Below, in pieces: positions 1 through 13,906 of a stretch of 64,000 bases of DNA. A model generated the notes under the pieces. The model had not been told where the DNA came from. It ran no database searches and saw only the letters and a program-made list of their open reading frames with translations. The DNA comes from Lineus longissimus (lineage: Eukaryota > Nemertea > Pilidiophora > Heteronemertea > Lineidae), in contig NC_088308.1 of NCBI RefSeq assembly GCF_910592395.1, positions 3,658,001-3,722,000 of the forward strand, in the 5' to 3' direction. A program made the position numbers and the translations under genes. Each line of letters starts with the position of its first letter. Position 1 is the stretch's first letter.

Positions 1-1146
1 CCAGTCTTTCGACTGTTCTAAACCGGTTTGCCAATGCATCGGCCGCAAAATATCAAAGAAGAGGCTGCGTCTATATCAATTCACGGCCAAGACTACGATC
101 TGTATCACTCCATGCAAGCTCGCAGAGAGGTTAACACTCGTAATGTTTGCATTTGCCATTGATTAAAATGATTCGAGGCTGACCCAACTCTAAAAATTGA
201 ATCAGAGTATTGCGGTCTTCCCGCCCAATGTAATTGATTCTCCATCTAGTCAATCAAGAGGATCATGATAGCTCAACCGATGTAATAGAATGGATTCATG
301 CTCTATAATGAGGCGACAGAATGGCAATTGATAAAAACTTACAAAGGTGATGGACATTGCGAAGATTGCAAAATCCCTTTGGGCGTGTGGTTCATCAGTC
401 CTGCACTTCACCCGCCTAAGTATACAGAACTTACGATTAGATGTAGCTTTTTATGTGGAATTGTTCTGAGCAAGCAAGAATGGAATGAACGGCACCAAAA
501 TGATTTCATCAATGCGGCGGGGGCTTTGTTATGTGTTTGCTATTTGGAATGGTAATGGAGTAATAAACAGACAGTGATACAAGCCAGGGGCTAGTAGCGG
601 TAGGAGATGGGGGGGGGGGGGGGTTATGGTAAATGAGGCACAAACAGATAGGTGTGATTACGTTGTGCTTATCATGGACTCCTCACCTTGCTTGGTTCGT
701 TCGTACCCTTTGGCAAATGGACCGTGTAAGGTGAGCTGACGTTGTTAGTGGCGGCCAACTGAGTTTGTGCATCTTTACTGATAGTCTTGATCAGCGGTGA
801 AAGATCAAAGAAGTTTCGGGATCAAGATTTACCTTTCTGCAGAGGAAGAGTTCAGAATATGTAACCCTGGGATGATGAGGGGAATTAACAGTAAACATGG
901 GTGATCATCAAAGGAATCGGTTTGATAGAGCGTAAGATCTCAAAGGTTTTGAATGCGCAAGAATGCCTTGCAACTGCAATCGACCTAAACAGTTTTCTCG
1001 TAGAATGTCAGGAACCCTATTGATGATAACATCCTCTGAAGCGACGATAACGAAAGAAGAAGGGTCTCCCGCGGCAAGATCGAAATAACACTAGCACCTT
1101 CTTCTGAAAATGACCCGGATTCGTTCGTCTGCGGCATCCTATCCTA

Positions 1147-1217
1147 TAGCCCCACAACAGGTCTTTGGATCATATCTGAAATACACTCATGCGATACAAA
1201 GGCCTGCTGGGAGGGTA
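1147..1217. repeat. Foldback (inverted-repeat) element, copy 1
   Basis: The first 25 bases and the reverse complement of the last 25 agree at 19 positions, sharing AGG(T/C)CTTTG in the stem and leaving a loop of about 20 bases. The right arm contains GCGATACAAAGGCCTGCT, which recurs in diverged form at 14164-14182 and 58748-58766, so this is a member of a dispersed family. No coding capacity is seen. It could be a small non-autonomous transposon remnant or part of a longer repeat whose ends I cannot see. Confidence 0.5.
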
Positions 1218-4200
1218 CACCCCTCGCGTGAGTAATTTCCATTTACCGGCCATCACTCATCAAACAGAATATCATAAATACTTGGTCAAGTTAGTACCGG
1301 TTGATCCTTTTATCTGGTTGTCTATGTAATGAATAACCCATCACAGCTCAATCGCATCCGTCATAACGCCGGTCCAACGCACACCTGAGCAATATCACAA
1401 GCGACATGACTGGCATTGTTGACGTGGAGCGCCAAATCACCGCAAACTCACTGATATCAGATGACATTATAGTTGACTTCGGTGTGGCCAGTGTTGGGTT
1501 ATGTCCTTGATACATTTAATCTAGATGTAAAAAGAAAAGCTCAAAGCCGAACCAGAATGGCTACCCTTGTCGCCATCTTGTATCAACCTCGCTTCATGCA
1601 TAGTGGCAAATACGATGCACGTGCCTCCAAGAGTAGGTGTTGGCGGTACCAAGTTACCTCCTGCTACCGAGGTTTCCACATCAGGATAAAGAAGCCAGTG
1701 TACTTTGCCTGCCAGGAGCAATTTTTCAAGCCCCATCAACCAACTGACGGGTATTTCAGCAAGGCAATCTCATCCAATTCATCATGGCGTCAGTGCATTA
1801 ACATGTACGTGTGCATTCTGGCGGGTAGTATATAGTCACGATAAATTCAACATGACAGATTCTGATATGCTGTTGGAGGTTATTTAGCTCTAAGATAATT
1901 TATATCTCCGACACATGAGAATATGGCAGTAATTAAAGGCGGCGAGGTCAGACTTCAAACGAGAAGAGTTTAATAAATGACCACCATTTGTTAAAAATTG
2001 GGCATGGGCGCCGCAATTTATCATAAACTCTGCACTCTTGGCGATATAACATTACTAATAGCGTTTAGAAGTATAAAGTACTGGGAATAAAATATAACGT
2101 GAGATAACTTGCATCAAAGCCAGGTTTGCGTACGTCGGCAACTCGCGGCTGGGAGGGTAGTAATGGGTTAGTCACTTAGGAGAGCACTCTCCCAGTTATG
2201 CCAGTCGCCTCGGTCAAATGTAAGCATCTCCTCCGTCAAAATAGTTCTCTCGAGACATCTATTTTTAAACCGCTGTGTGAAAGTGTAGCCCAGTACGCCA
2301 CCGAGTTGGACGAAGTATGGGGAAGTCTATTGACCCGCCAATGATGTTGTGGTTGTAGTTTTGATATAGGTTAGCGTTTGCGATTTTCAACAACCTTTGG
2401 CCTCGAACATATTCAAAAAAAGAATACTATCTGCGTCTTGTGGTTATTTACTCATCTTCCACCTTCATGGCGCGGGAAGGCCCATACATCAAGTTGACTG
2501 ATGAGGTTTCAAAGTTTTTCTCATCACATACATTAAAGTAATATTAGCCTCCACGGAGTGACACGCTCATTAATTCTAAGACGTGAGGTATTCCTGAACA
2601 TAGTTTGCTGTCAGTTGAAGACGTGATGCAGAAACACACTCGTCCAAAGGTCCTGGAGGTATGTAACATGTTTTAGTGTGATTCCGTAAAAATGACGACA
2701 AGCCGTTGTACAAAACAACCTCTGCTGTTGACATGTATGCTTATTTCATATTTCGTCCGAACAGCTGTATTACTCCGTGTGTTCGCATGAAATTAAAATT
2801 CCCAACGCGAATAAACCTGGCCCCTGTATTCATGGGGACGAGTTCAAAATGGCTGCCGTTTTGTTCGCAGTCATAAAGAAAGAAGTGCATCCATCATATA
2901 AGATGAATGGGCAGGGTAGGAGATAAGGAACGAGTGAGGAAAGATAGGTATCTACAGCCAAGTGTCATGTTAGAAAGATTAGAAAAAGAAGAATCACCGC
3001 CAGAACCTATTCATTATAAATGCCACGGTTTGGCGATGTTGTTGACAAAAATAGTACGCAGGAAAAATATGGCGAATAAATTATACTTTTCACCTGCGGA
3101 TGAGAACAAGAAACTTTTTTAGTCCACAAATGCCTTGACTGAATCGTTGGAGTTCCTTTTTCCTTTCCCTACTGCAGGGGATTTTTATTTTTTCTGACAA
3201 GAAATCTCGAGTCAATATTAATGGCAGTACTATTGGTGCCTATAGGACGGTTTGATTCGCAAAACATTTTATGCTTTAATATTGATGTGATGAGAGTTTT
3301 TGAGATCACGGAGAAAATTACACGTATTTACAATTAAATGGCATGTGTATCTTTCAGGAGGAGTGTTTGAATTAGTGTGTAGGGCCTCATGACTGGTTGC
3401 ATTGGTGATGTATGAAACTCATTCTCCCCCAACCACACGGTAATACACACAGAAGCCAATCCTGTTTTCATGATCGTAAACACACGAGTACCTGCTGACA
3501 GGTCCAGCAGGAGGCTTGATGATTGTACTTGAAATTGAACCAAGCAATAGAAAATATCATAAAAGGTTTATCGAAGAGAGTTTATTGTTATATGGTCGTA
3601 TGTTGAGCACACACCAAACATGGTCGGTAAACATCAAAGTCAATGTCAGATGATAGTTCAAGTTTATTGTGATTAATTGGTTATGGACACTTCAGCTGTC
3701 GAACACAATGTATCCCTACATGTATGTCAGCATGATGGTTGAATGTCAAGGTGGCCTATTTGACGTCAAAGGGGGCACTTAAGTTGAAGAAACCCGGCAC
3801 TAATCTCGTTATCCGGGTTCTCCCTGCAGTATCACGTGTTGACTTGGCACTGGGGGCCAAAGGCCCAACGCCTCTTTTAAACGCACCAATCAACACCAAG
3901 ATAACTGATTAAAATGTCCCACGTGATTCGCGGGCCACCAATAAGCCCCAAGATGGCTGAAAAGCCGAATCCAGCACCAAATAACTTTTGCAGAGCCAAG
4001 GTTAATTGGTCCACGGGGCTGCGATATTTTGCCCAAACAACTCCTGTACGCCTGCACGCTTGAACCTGATCACAATGGCGTAGCCATAGATAATAAAATG
4101 TATGGAATTTCAACTATCTTATTTCATGAAAACGACATACTTGTCGATTGTTATGCACCGATTCACGCTCGAAATAGCCATTTTAATTACTTGCGGTATC

Positions 4201-4779
4201 CAAGCACCTCTGTCACACGGCGCCACGGTATCTTTGCGAAGGAAATAAGGCAGTCCGGGGCGCAGTTTTGAGCGCCAACTTGCTACAGAGGATGAATGAT
4301 GGAGGTATGATTCAAAGGCATGTCGTTGAGATCCTCCATCTTATGAAACTAAACCGACGTCAATTATCTGAATAGCCATAAACAACAGTCTAGTTTATGT
4401 AGCAAATGACAACTCGCGATAAGAGGGGCCGTTATGAGGTGTTATCGCGCAAGGGATCTTTTTATGAACCCATCTTGAACCAATATATATCTAACGCACT
4501 GTAACGTCTCCTGTACATCCTATGGTGCCGATGTATATACATCGAAAGGGCGATAAATCAAAACAATAAGCGGTGAAACATTTGCAATTTTGAAGTAAGG
4601 CAAACATTCTTGTGAGAAACGAATAACAGTTCGAAAATCCGGTTCCCGGGCCACGCGATCGAGATCAGGGTATACACAAAGCCAAGCGTACATGTAGCTA
4701 ATCTTTAGGAGCGCAACATACATGTATGTCTTCAAAAGAATCATTAAATTATTGATTCCTGGTCTTCGTTATTGAGAAT

Positions 4780-4849
4780 ATTCATATGGAGCGCTATCTC
4801 ACAAAAAAAATGGGAATTCATATGGAGTGCTGCCACAGAAAAAACACCT
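4780..4849. repeat. Two-copy 36-bp tandem duplication
   Basis: ATTCATATGGAG occurs at 4780 and again at 4816. Each copy runs on into a similar stretch ending in a run of A, so the unit is about 36 bp. The second copy has diverged. No function is suggested. Confidence 0.6.
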
Positions 4850-5696
4850 AGAACTTGGCACGCGTATTTCAGGGAAAAAAGATGAAAAATATCCCTCGTG
4901 TTTCTGTTATCCATTTCTTATCAAATGGCAAGGGTAGTGATATCCACAACAAGCTTGAAGGCGTGTCCTAAGACAATCATGTCTCGGGAAATAGGGGTGA
5001 AACACGATTATATACGAATTATAAGGCATAATGAATGAGAAACACTGAGTGAAGGCTATCAATTAGGGCGACTTTGATCTTTGACGAGTGACAAGATTGA
5101 CATTGGCAGACATGACTAGACCAATAAACCAACTATATAACAAGATTACTTCGGAGGTTTTTTCATAGAGGATTCGGGATGCGCTGTAACTGTCAGAGGC
5201 GCTATTTCAAGTAATGTGGTGACGGGCGGCGCCAATGGAGACTGGGTTGCCAAGAGCTGTCTTTGAGGTGTCGGGCTTAACTTGTTGAGGGATGAGGCGA
5301 AAATAGTATTTGATGTTCTGATGAGAAATGTGGCTTGATCGATATGCGGAGTGACAGTTAAAAGGGTGTTATATTAGCGCCCGAGCAAGTTCGGTTGGTC
5401 GGGACTGCAGATCAGATTAGAGTTTCGGCTTGAACATGCTCCTAGATAGAGGTTAGCTGACTCCTTTGGATTATTCTCTCACCTGCACCAGCGAATTTAA
5501 CTCGTATCGCAACCTTTGATTCAGTGGCGCCGCCATGGCTTCATTGAGCGACCGGAAGTACCGATAGTGGCGCTACGAAGTTGACAATGAATGTGCGGTT
5601 AATCTGAAAACTGCGACACAACATTACTGTGATTCTTTGCTTTGGCGCGAGTTGCAAAAGGGACTGAGTTCATGTTCACTGAGCAAAGATGATGAC

Positions 5697-5782
5697 ACTC
5701 ATTTGTTTCAGAATCAATAAGAGTAAAAACGATGCTCATACTCATTCGTTTCAAATCAATCAATTAGAGTAAAAACGATGCT
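5697..5782. repeat. Two-copy 43-bp tandem duplication
   Basis: ACTCATT(T/C)GTTTCA begins at 5697 and 5740, and both copies contain AGAGTAAAAACGATGCT. The copies differ by small indels and substitutions. No coding or regulatory role is visible. Confidence 0.65.
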
Positions 5783-8700
5783 GTCTGGTTTAATTACGGA
5801 AAGCATTTCATGGAGTCTTGTCACGCTATGATCAAAGTTTACAACTTTATGCAGAATCTTACGGTATAACACCTCGAGCCACGGTTGCAATGAAGGTATG
5901 GGGAGCTATTTCACCTTGCAGAATGGAGTCAGATTGCTGTTAATACAACGGAATATGAGGCAGACTGCAGGACAACATCAAACTACTGCAGTCTTCCATT
6001 ATGCTCTCGCCAACGCAAGTCTTAGATTCCATGCCCAGAAAACAGCTAAAGATCGAATGTGCTGTTTCCCTTACAAAACGCGATTTGCATTGATTTTGGT
6101 CCCCTCAACAATATCTCAAAATTTAGGTTTGTTTTATTCAGATGTTCAACTAAGGCTGCTGTGTTCCATCCCAGCGTATAAATCAGGACAACCAGCAGCA
6201 TGTACGTCAATGCATGCAGTGATGTACAGCCACATTACTACAGAAACATGGTATTGATGTGAGAGAAATCAACCGAGTATAGTTATTGCGAGCATAGATG
6301 CACCAGTTAATTCCTAGCCGTAAAGAGTCAACCCGTCCATCACTTTAATGTTGACTCTCTCAGGATTAAATGTCTTGCCTCATCATAAATCAGACTAAAA
6401 CGATGCACACTTGGCCCATTCGCCTTTATGACCAGTCATTTTCATATGAAATATATGAGATATCATGAGGATCGCATCACAGGATTCGTCCAAATACTGA
6501 TGCATATTAAACGGGCAGAATTAGGCATTAATCAGGCTGATTCCATTTATTTGCCTTAAGGAAATCCATCACCACCCAGCCGGATTAGTGTCACATTCCA
6601 GCTTCATCTATCACTCCCTTAACAAATTTATATCCGCAGATATGTATTTGCCGGAATCACTCATGACAAGATGTCCGAAATGATATTTATGATTTTGGTC
6701 AGCCATCAGTAACTCAGCCCATTTAAAGGCTACGAGAGGGAAACTTGTCCTTTTTCGGTGCGCGGTAGATGTTTCTTGCAGTACTGCCAACGAATGATTC
6801 CGATCATATCATAATAATTAAGGCAATAGAAAACGCCATAAAATTCATTAAATTAGAGCATGTCAAAATGTAGCTTTCATCTACTCAGGGTTAGTTTACA
6901 TTGAGCGATCACTTCACAGGCTATTTATCTCATTCTAAATACGATCTGCCCCAATGTAGAAAGCGGTTCATTCTGCTTTGATGTGACTTGATGATTCTGG
7001 ACAGCGAATATACACTGATTATTAATCACATCTACTCGGTCAGATTTCCAGCAGTCACGTTTATCAACTGCCAATAAACCTGTCAATATGAATTGTAACC
7101 GTACGAGGGGGTATTATTGTCACTAATCAACTAATATAGCCGTTCCCGAGTTTGCTCATTTGGACCAGGACCACCACCCGCGGCCAACATTTCCTGCCCC
7201 TTCTGCCGGTCAATTGTCCGCCTGTCCGAGGGTTGTATGGCTGCGTCACGGAGGTGACAAGTGATCACAACCTGACCAAGTATTGCTCTTTCATTTTGTG
7301 CGGCTTTGGAGGAAATTCTCAGTGGCTGATATCAGCCAGATGACCGAAGTGTCTTGGACATGTTGGTGTACAGGGCACTGACTATATTAAAGGTTGAGAA
7401 AATGTTAACTATATCATTTTCAAGATCGGCCAGCTAAAAAAGGATTTTTCTCAAATTTCCGCCCAGAAAGGGTCGCTATGCTGTCTCTGTTGTTCGATCT
7501 CGGCAGCTGTGATGCCCGGCGAATACGTCAGTTGTTGATGCGAGCTGGGCGGAATTGGTGTCAGCAAAATCAGACCTGCTGAATTTTGGCGGGTCCTTTT
7601 TATAACATTAATCACACCTGTATGCAGATGCGATTGCAACAACGGATGTGTCCTGTTTTTGTCATGATAAAATGATATAAGGATGCAAAAACTGTCGCCT
7701 GGCGTGATCTTCTGAGCTGTCACGGGCCGGATTTAGCAGAAAGAAGAATGCGAACTTGTTTGATTCACCGCCAATGGCTTACTACCTAATAGTCCCAAAC
7801 AATGAATCGCCATCTCTCTCGTTAACTGGGGCCATATGTACAAGTAGCTCACCACTCTACGCCCGAATCAATAAAGAATGTACCCTTTGAAAGAGATGTG
7901 GACTCATAAACCATTAGGAATAGTCTGCGCCGTCACTTTCCGTTAATTTATACTGGTCGTTTTCCATTGCCTACACTCAGAAAATACCATGCTCGTACCC
8001 TCCAGCGTCATAGATCTTACGTCTGCTATTGGAATACGAGTTGTTTATTATTTTCATTGTCGTTTTGGCATCCGGGTGTTGAATTTTGCGGCACCTCGTC
8101 CCTACTCACTGTCTGTGTTGACATGTCGTCAACAGAACGAGAACCCGAGAACGAAGTGGTTCATCGTATTTTTGACAACAGGCAACGGGATATCCGTCGC
8201 GGCCACCTCGTTCCCGACCATCTCTTTGATCTTGCTGCAGCAAACAAACTGTACTTTGTGCATGCATACCTCGTAGCCAGCTATTTGATCATAGAAGGGG
8301 AGGAGGGCAAAACACCTCCTTTGCCCACAATAATCTGCCAATATAAACACGAGAAACCCATTTTTCCTGACCCTTTGGAGGTGTTGCCCCTGCCCCCCTC
8401 GGCTCAGCTACGCCCCTGGTAGTGTCTTCGGGGTTTATGTTGAAATCAAACTACAAAAATTGTAAACCAAGGACCACAGAAACGCGATCCGTGTCAGAAC
8501 GTATGTACGAGACTTCGCTGATCAATTATAAGGGGCGAGGTCTTTCTTTCCTTTAAATTATATGGGGGAAATTTATATCTGTCAGTAACCGCAGTAAGAT
8601 CAGCAGGGGAGGGCCCGCGGGGATGACACAAATGTCTACTATAATAGCCTATTGGCAAAGCCATAAACAAATGCCAATGGACTATTTGTTGCCGCGCACA

Positions 8701-9854
8701 GTCTTCCTATCACCGTAATGAACATGGCCATAATTTTTCATTTAAATCAACGCGGATGAATGTAAATTTTATACCGGTTCCCTCTGACAGATAACAACCT
8801 TGCCGCCGTTAAACTGGAGATAAATTTGAAATAATGGGGAATATTTTCAGTTCTCGCATCACGTTTAGACGCTATTCCATGTCGTTATCTTAGGCAATAA
8901 ACCGCTAATCATAACGTATGGACCAAACACTGAACCATTCCTGTGAATTATGTCGCCAATGGCGGCGACTGCGTATTAATATTTTCGATCACGAAACAGC
9001 GATCTCTGTGCACGCACGATTGAAATAACACCTGAATGTAAAGGAGCACTTTCGCGTAAACCAATACTGATTACTAACATTTCATTTCGGCCGCAATTGA
9101 GGAAAAGATGGTTGGGCGTGGGGAGATAATGCTTTTGAGAAAGTTACGTTAGCCTCATTTCGTTGTAGTTTGGCTGACAACGCATTTCGCTGGTTTTTAC
9201 AGAAAGGATATGAAATGAACCTGTGAACTTGAGTCTGATAATCTGACATCATCACACACGTATACCTCTTGTACTACACGGAGGTCATACGTTTAAGGCA
9301 AAGCATCATACGTTCAGTCCGAATGATGTAATCAATTTCCTTTATACGTCAATTAACGCATTCGTATCCATCAGGAACGAGGTGATCGCCCAAACTACCA
9401 AGGGCATCCCAAATAAACCCTTGATCCCCTACACTTTTTTGGGCTTGCATGAGCAATGATATAGGATGAAATCTAATGTATCAAATATCCATCAAATATC
9501 CGATCGGTTTCTAGTGAACAGTTTCAATTTCCACTGCAGGCAAATACGCACGAATGCCGTTATTGTTGACATAACACCTTTGAGTTGCTAGAGGGATATG
9601 GGACGCCGCATCCGCAAAGAATATCGATGCAACGCGTGTCCGGAGTGACGTTTCTGTACGTTGGACACGAGGTTATATTCGCACTTTTATCACTCTTGAG
9701 TAATTTTTTCCAACGCGTGTTCAGTGGTCGGGTTTGAGAGTCACGATCGTGGTCAACACACTCCTTATTGTCTATTTTGGAAGACGTTTAAGATTTTTTT
9801 TGTTGCTGACATCGCTTCAAAACGATAAAATACGACCAGATATACCTCCGCTTT

Positions 9855-9872
9855 CCCCCCCCCCCCCCCCCC
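9855..9872. repeat. C homopolymer of 18 (C-rich tract)
   Basis: Uninterrupted C run. Similar tracts lie at 609-623 (15 G), 19846-19862 (17 C) and 27118-27132 (15 C). On the G strand each could form a G-quadruplex. Lengths may be unreliable because such runs are prone to sequencing error. Confidence 0.8.
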
Positions 9873-10405
9873 GCGGCCTCTGCCTCCAAGTTACCACAAC
9901 ACAGTCATGGATCACGGCTGCAGTGGACTGAAACTGGCTCTAGTGGAAGGACATGAATGATATCGTTGAAAATGCAGGATGATTCAATCCTGCCCTGGTG
10001 ATTATATATTTTAAAGGTGGGGCCACTTTAGACTATTACTGATGTATTTGTGTAAGTTCTCTAATGAAACATAACTGGTTAAAATATTGGTCATTAAGCT
10101 GACGCAAATCCTCGTTGTGTGGGCAAAGATACCGACCATGCTCTTAAGAATTCATTTAACCATGTGTCACGGACCAGAAGATAAAACTTCATTAAAACAG
10201 TTATTTTTGTTGTTTTTATTTATGATGCATAATTTTCATTGCTAGCAGATGCTGACGCCTTAAATAACGATAAATCAGGCGAGATTAGGTCGACGAGAAT
10301 TGATATGTTTTATACTGCCTGTCATCAGTTGCGACTATCCGCGTGTTTCATCGCTTTATCATTTGGAAACAATTGGGCATGGCAGGGAAACTCAGTCAGC
10401 TATCA

Positions 10406-10446
10406 GTGTCACCTTAGAGTAACCAAGGTTTACTCTAAGGTGTCAC
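10406..10446. repeat. Near-perfect palindrome, 17-bp arms and 7-base loop
   Basis: Arms 10406-10422 and 10430-10446 are reverse complements except for one T/T opposition. The inner 13 bases of the stem (CACCTTAGAGTAA) are perfect. The core CTTAGAGTAACCA recurs at 18283-18295, also inside a small hairpin. It could be a compact transposon relic or a cruciform-forming site. It does not match a structured RNA I know. Confidence 0.75.
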
Positions 10447-10631
10447 CCAACAGAGGATCAGAAAGAAGTAACCTTCTAGGATCAGCACCTTTGAACACTG
10501 GGGTTACGTGTACAGAGAAATAACCAAAAAAGGTAGATCCGATATTTCGACTCCAAAACGGAACTTTACGCGGTAAGATCCCCTGTACATCGTTTTGCAT
10601 CACTTTTTACTGAACTATTGCAATGGATTTC

Positions 10632-10726
10632 ACCCAACTTTTCAAAGTGTGCCAGGACATCTTGGATATTATTATATTACTGTGGATATTACAACCCAAC
10701 CTTTCAAAGTCTGCCAAGATATCTCG
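10632..10726. repeat. Duplicated segment, offset about 62 bp
   Basis: ACCCAAC(T/C)TTTCAAAGT starts at 10632 and again at 10694. Each copy is followed by (G/C)TGCCA(G/A)GA(C/T)ATCT. This is a simple direct duplication with a handful of substitutions. Confidence 0.65.
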
Positions 10727-10903
10727 GTCAGGGAATTGAAGTTGTCTCTTGCTGAATGGGGACGAGGGACGACATCAGCCACACTGCAGGACCCAGGGTG
10801 CCCGATCCGTTTTTTGATAAAGCAGTCTCTCGCAGTAAACATCCCACGATGCAATTTACCGTAGGCCTATATTATTTTCATAAACTCCCATGAAAGTCAA
10901 GCC

Positions 10904-10909
10904 GTCTCT

Positions 10910-10960
<51 letters not shown>

Positions 10961-10977
10961 GAGCCCACCCAGGGACG
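10904..10977 (+). tRNA. tRNA-Asn (anticodon GTT)
   Basis: A 74-base sequence folds into a complete cloverleaf. The acceptor stem GTCTCTG pairs with CAGGGAC (one G-T pair), the D-arm stem is GCGC/GCGC, and the anticodon stem TTCGG/CCGAA encloses loop CTGTTAA. The anticodon GTT is at 10938-10940, and the T arm GGTGG/CCACC encloses TTCGAGC. It decodes AAC and AAU. The internal pol III B box GGTTCGAGCC is intact, and a run of six T at 10984-10989 is a suitable terminator. CCA is not encoded, as usual in eukaryotes, and there is no intron. Its transcribed sequence matches the two minus-strand copies near 54 kb, but the flanks do not, so this copy is not part of that local duplication. Confidence 0.97.
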
Positions 10978-10983
10978 ACGGTC

Positions 10984-10989
10984 TTTTTT
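10984..10989 (+). terminator. Pol III T-run terminator of tRNA-Asn
   Basis: Six consecutive T begin seven bases after the tRNA-Asn discriminator base, the arrangement expected for RNA polymerase III termination. Confidence 0.8.
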
Positions 10990-13906
10990 ATCATAACTTT
11001 TTCGTGAAATGCTTTGAATGTTTTTCTTTTATTTGTCAAACATTTCGAAGTGGGAATCTGTCGAGAGGCCCCTATAGGGACAGCGTTCCATGTTACACCG
11101 GGTGTGGTGAAGTGTACTTCTGACACAGTGGTCCAAAATGGTGCCCGTCAGCCACCTTTTTTGACAAAGAAGTCATCGAAGTACAGAATAATCTGACACT
11201 ATACACAGCACCATATATCAATATTTATCAGTAATACGTATCGAACAATTTGGTCACTTTCTCACAGTCATTAACTAGGCTTCGAACACCATAAACGCTA
11301 CATATGATTCATTGTAACTGTTCTCTCATTAATCATCTCGTAAACTGTTTGTGATGTGACAACGATACGAGGGGTCAGATAAATACGTCTAAATATGCAA
11401 TAATTCATTTGAAAGATTGCTTATCTTTGATAGATACATGGAAATGTATTCAGCTGCCATTAATACAACAAGCGTTCATTTGTGGCTTTGTGATACGCAT
11501 TTGTCTACAGGGTGTTGCATGTTACATGGTATTTGAACTACTTAAGTATATACCAGTAAGTGCATAAGTGCTGATGACAAATGCAGATGGGAACTAAAAT
11601 CTTCTCGTTTCGTATTGAAACTGCAATAAAATTCAAAATGTGCGCACAGAATATCCGTCAAGAGCAGCAATGACGGCATGAGAATAGCCTGCGGTCCTGG
11701 TGTCTTGCCTGCTCCACCCATCGCACCAGGCTCGGTTAAGTTCGGCTCATATTCAATCACCAACAATCAAACAGCTCATCTAACATCCAAGTACCAATCA
11801 TTTGGAATAAATCTAAAGTGGCATAATTAAAAGCTAAAGGTTCTGACAACACCTTGTAAGCTTGCCAGGGTATAATTCCGAAAGGGTTTGCGCGCATGGG
11901 TGTGGTGGAACACAACCCCGACAATCTGCATCTTTGATGGGCTGTATTCTCTTGACGTGCCTGGAGCGGTGTATAGGATGCCGTGTCAGTCGGCACTCTC
12001 CCTAAACGTATTTTACATAAATTGTTTACTCCTTCCCAGAGGCGCATCCTTAGAAATACCATCCTACGATTACCATTGCTTTACCAAGTTTCAAAATCAA
12101 AAGAACAGCTCGCAAATCAAACATGTCAAATACGAATTCGCGGCGCGGTTTTTTCAAGTGCGTGTTTTGTGACAAAGCAAACTGCCCAAGGGGACAAGCT
12201 CTTGTAAATTGCTAAACCAAACACCCTAGAGGAGAATAGACAGGTAAAAAATTAACACAGCGATAATAACATAAGACCTCACAATTTTGTATTTTTGTAT
12301 AATAACACACTTTTGAATCGCATGCTTGTACGTGTTATGTTTCAAAGGGTATCTTAAAACATAATTGGCGCCCACAGGCAGTCATAACTAAACACTGCAT
12401 ATCTCTCATTTTTATGAGATAATCAGTCTCTATAAAACACTGTCGGAAAATGTCAGTACAATTGCTGATTTTTATAAAGACATGTATTTGTTTTTTTTAC
12501 TTGTCATGTCAGAAAATTGAGGCCACGCTAGATTTTAGAATAGCATATATTTTCAGGCGAGAATCGGGGTGGGTGACCTAATGGAGTATGTAAACAATTG
12601 ATTCCCTCATCAGAAGATTTGAACAATGGATGGCCTCATAGTGGTATAGGAAATGAAGGTTATGGCCTCATCATCTCAGGCTCATAACAATTTGGTTGGG
12701 CTTTCTTTGTAATTTTTTTTTTAATCGTTTTGTTTGCATGAAAATTCCTCAGTCTTTTGATAATGGACGTAAACCGCATTGTCCTCATCTTCAGCCTTCA
12801 TCAATTTCGAAGAAACACTTGCTAAGTGTTCGCAATCGGAACAGATAAATTATTCATTTCTTACCGATACTGGCAGCTTTCTATCAACTAAAAATGTGCT
12901 CGATCTGCCACGAATCCTTTGTCTGATATATCTGAAATTATTGTTCCAGCGTTCGCTGCAATAATCCTATTATTACTCTATTGATTAGCGGCTTGTAAAC
13001 ACTATCAATTTCGCTCAAACCCGCGGCAAAACCTTGTTGAAAATTCATTCTCAGGGCGATGGGAATTTCATTAGGAGCACGATAAATTAATTTCTTGTAG
13101 GTTACCATCTAACTTGTCAGAATGAACCGCCATTGGGTACGAATTCTGACGCGTTTATCTGGTGTACGCGCCTGTTTAATATGGAGTAACCCGAGGGGAC
13201 GGACACCAATTTCTGGCCAATGACAATGTGATAATATTTCAACATTTGCATAATTAGAGGGCAAGATTGGGACAGTGGTAATCACGGTGGTTTATTAGCC
13301 GCAGAGATACCCTCTGGCTTCAGTGAGCCGCCATCATCAATCCACTATGGGATGTTGTTGCCAAACAATCCAATTTTCAGCGGCATTAGCATAGGATGAC
13401 GACGCCTTTGGCGGGTATATAGGATCGCAGATTTGCTAGAAATCTCGTAAGTATTTAGTAATGGGTTTACAAGGGTAAACCCTGAATAGAACGTGATCCA
13501 TTTTCCTTTCTGATGTTCGACTTGTCACATTTAGTTAGCCAACTTTCCGACATAAATATGATGAGTAATGAGGACTGACATAAGCTTCTCTCAAAGGAAC
13601 GATGATTGTATAAAGTAGCCTATAGGTATTTTAGTCGAACTTTCACCGCAGAAAACTTGGGCGAAGAGCTCTTTGGACAGGGGCCGGGGACAGCGGGTAG
13701 TACTGGAACAAGTTACCTATAATTGTACTTAAGATGTTGTCGGAGGATAAGAGGATATTCACATACAACCTTAACATAAAATTGATAATTGACAGCTACC
13801 AAAATGGCAACCATGACATAATCTACCTCCTCCAATGAAGATTTTTTTTCAAAAGGAATTTTGATGAAGCAATGGATAATAAGCACTTACATGTAAGGCT
13901 TGTCAC

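Larger units (their letters stand above)
1..10903. other. Non-coding stretch, no gene recognised
   Basis: I see no gene here. Open frames of up to about 150 codons occur (for example 7967-8422 on the plus strand) but none shows a known domain, a signal peptide or a plausible exon pattern. The stretch holds the foldback repeat at 1147-1217, a weak inverted repeat at 2149-2195 (CTGGGAG arms), short tandem duplications at 4780-4849 and 5697-5782, a 15-G run at 609-623, an 18-C run at 9855-9872, a roughly 62-bp duplication at 10632-10726 and the palindrome at 10406-10446. The texture is that of intergenic or intronic animal DNA. Confidence 0.6.

Noticed and set aside
7967-8422. 151-codon plus-strand frame
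   Set aside because: No recognisable domain, overlapped by other open frames on both strands, and no splice or promoter context.
12421-12445. Small inverted repeats such as CTCAT/ATGAG
   Set aside because: Five- to seven-bp arms like this are expected by chance in 64 kb.
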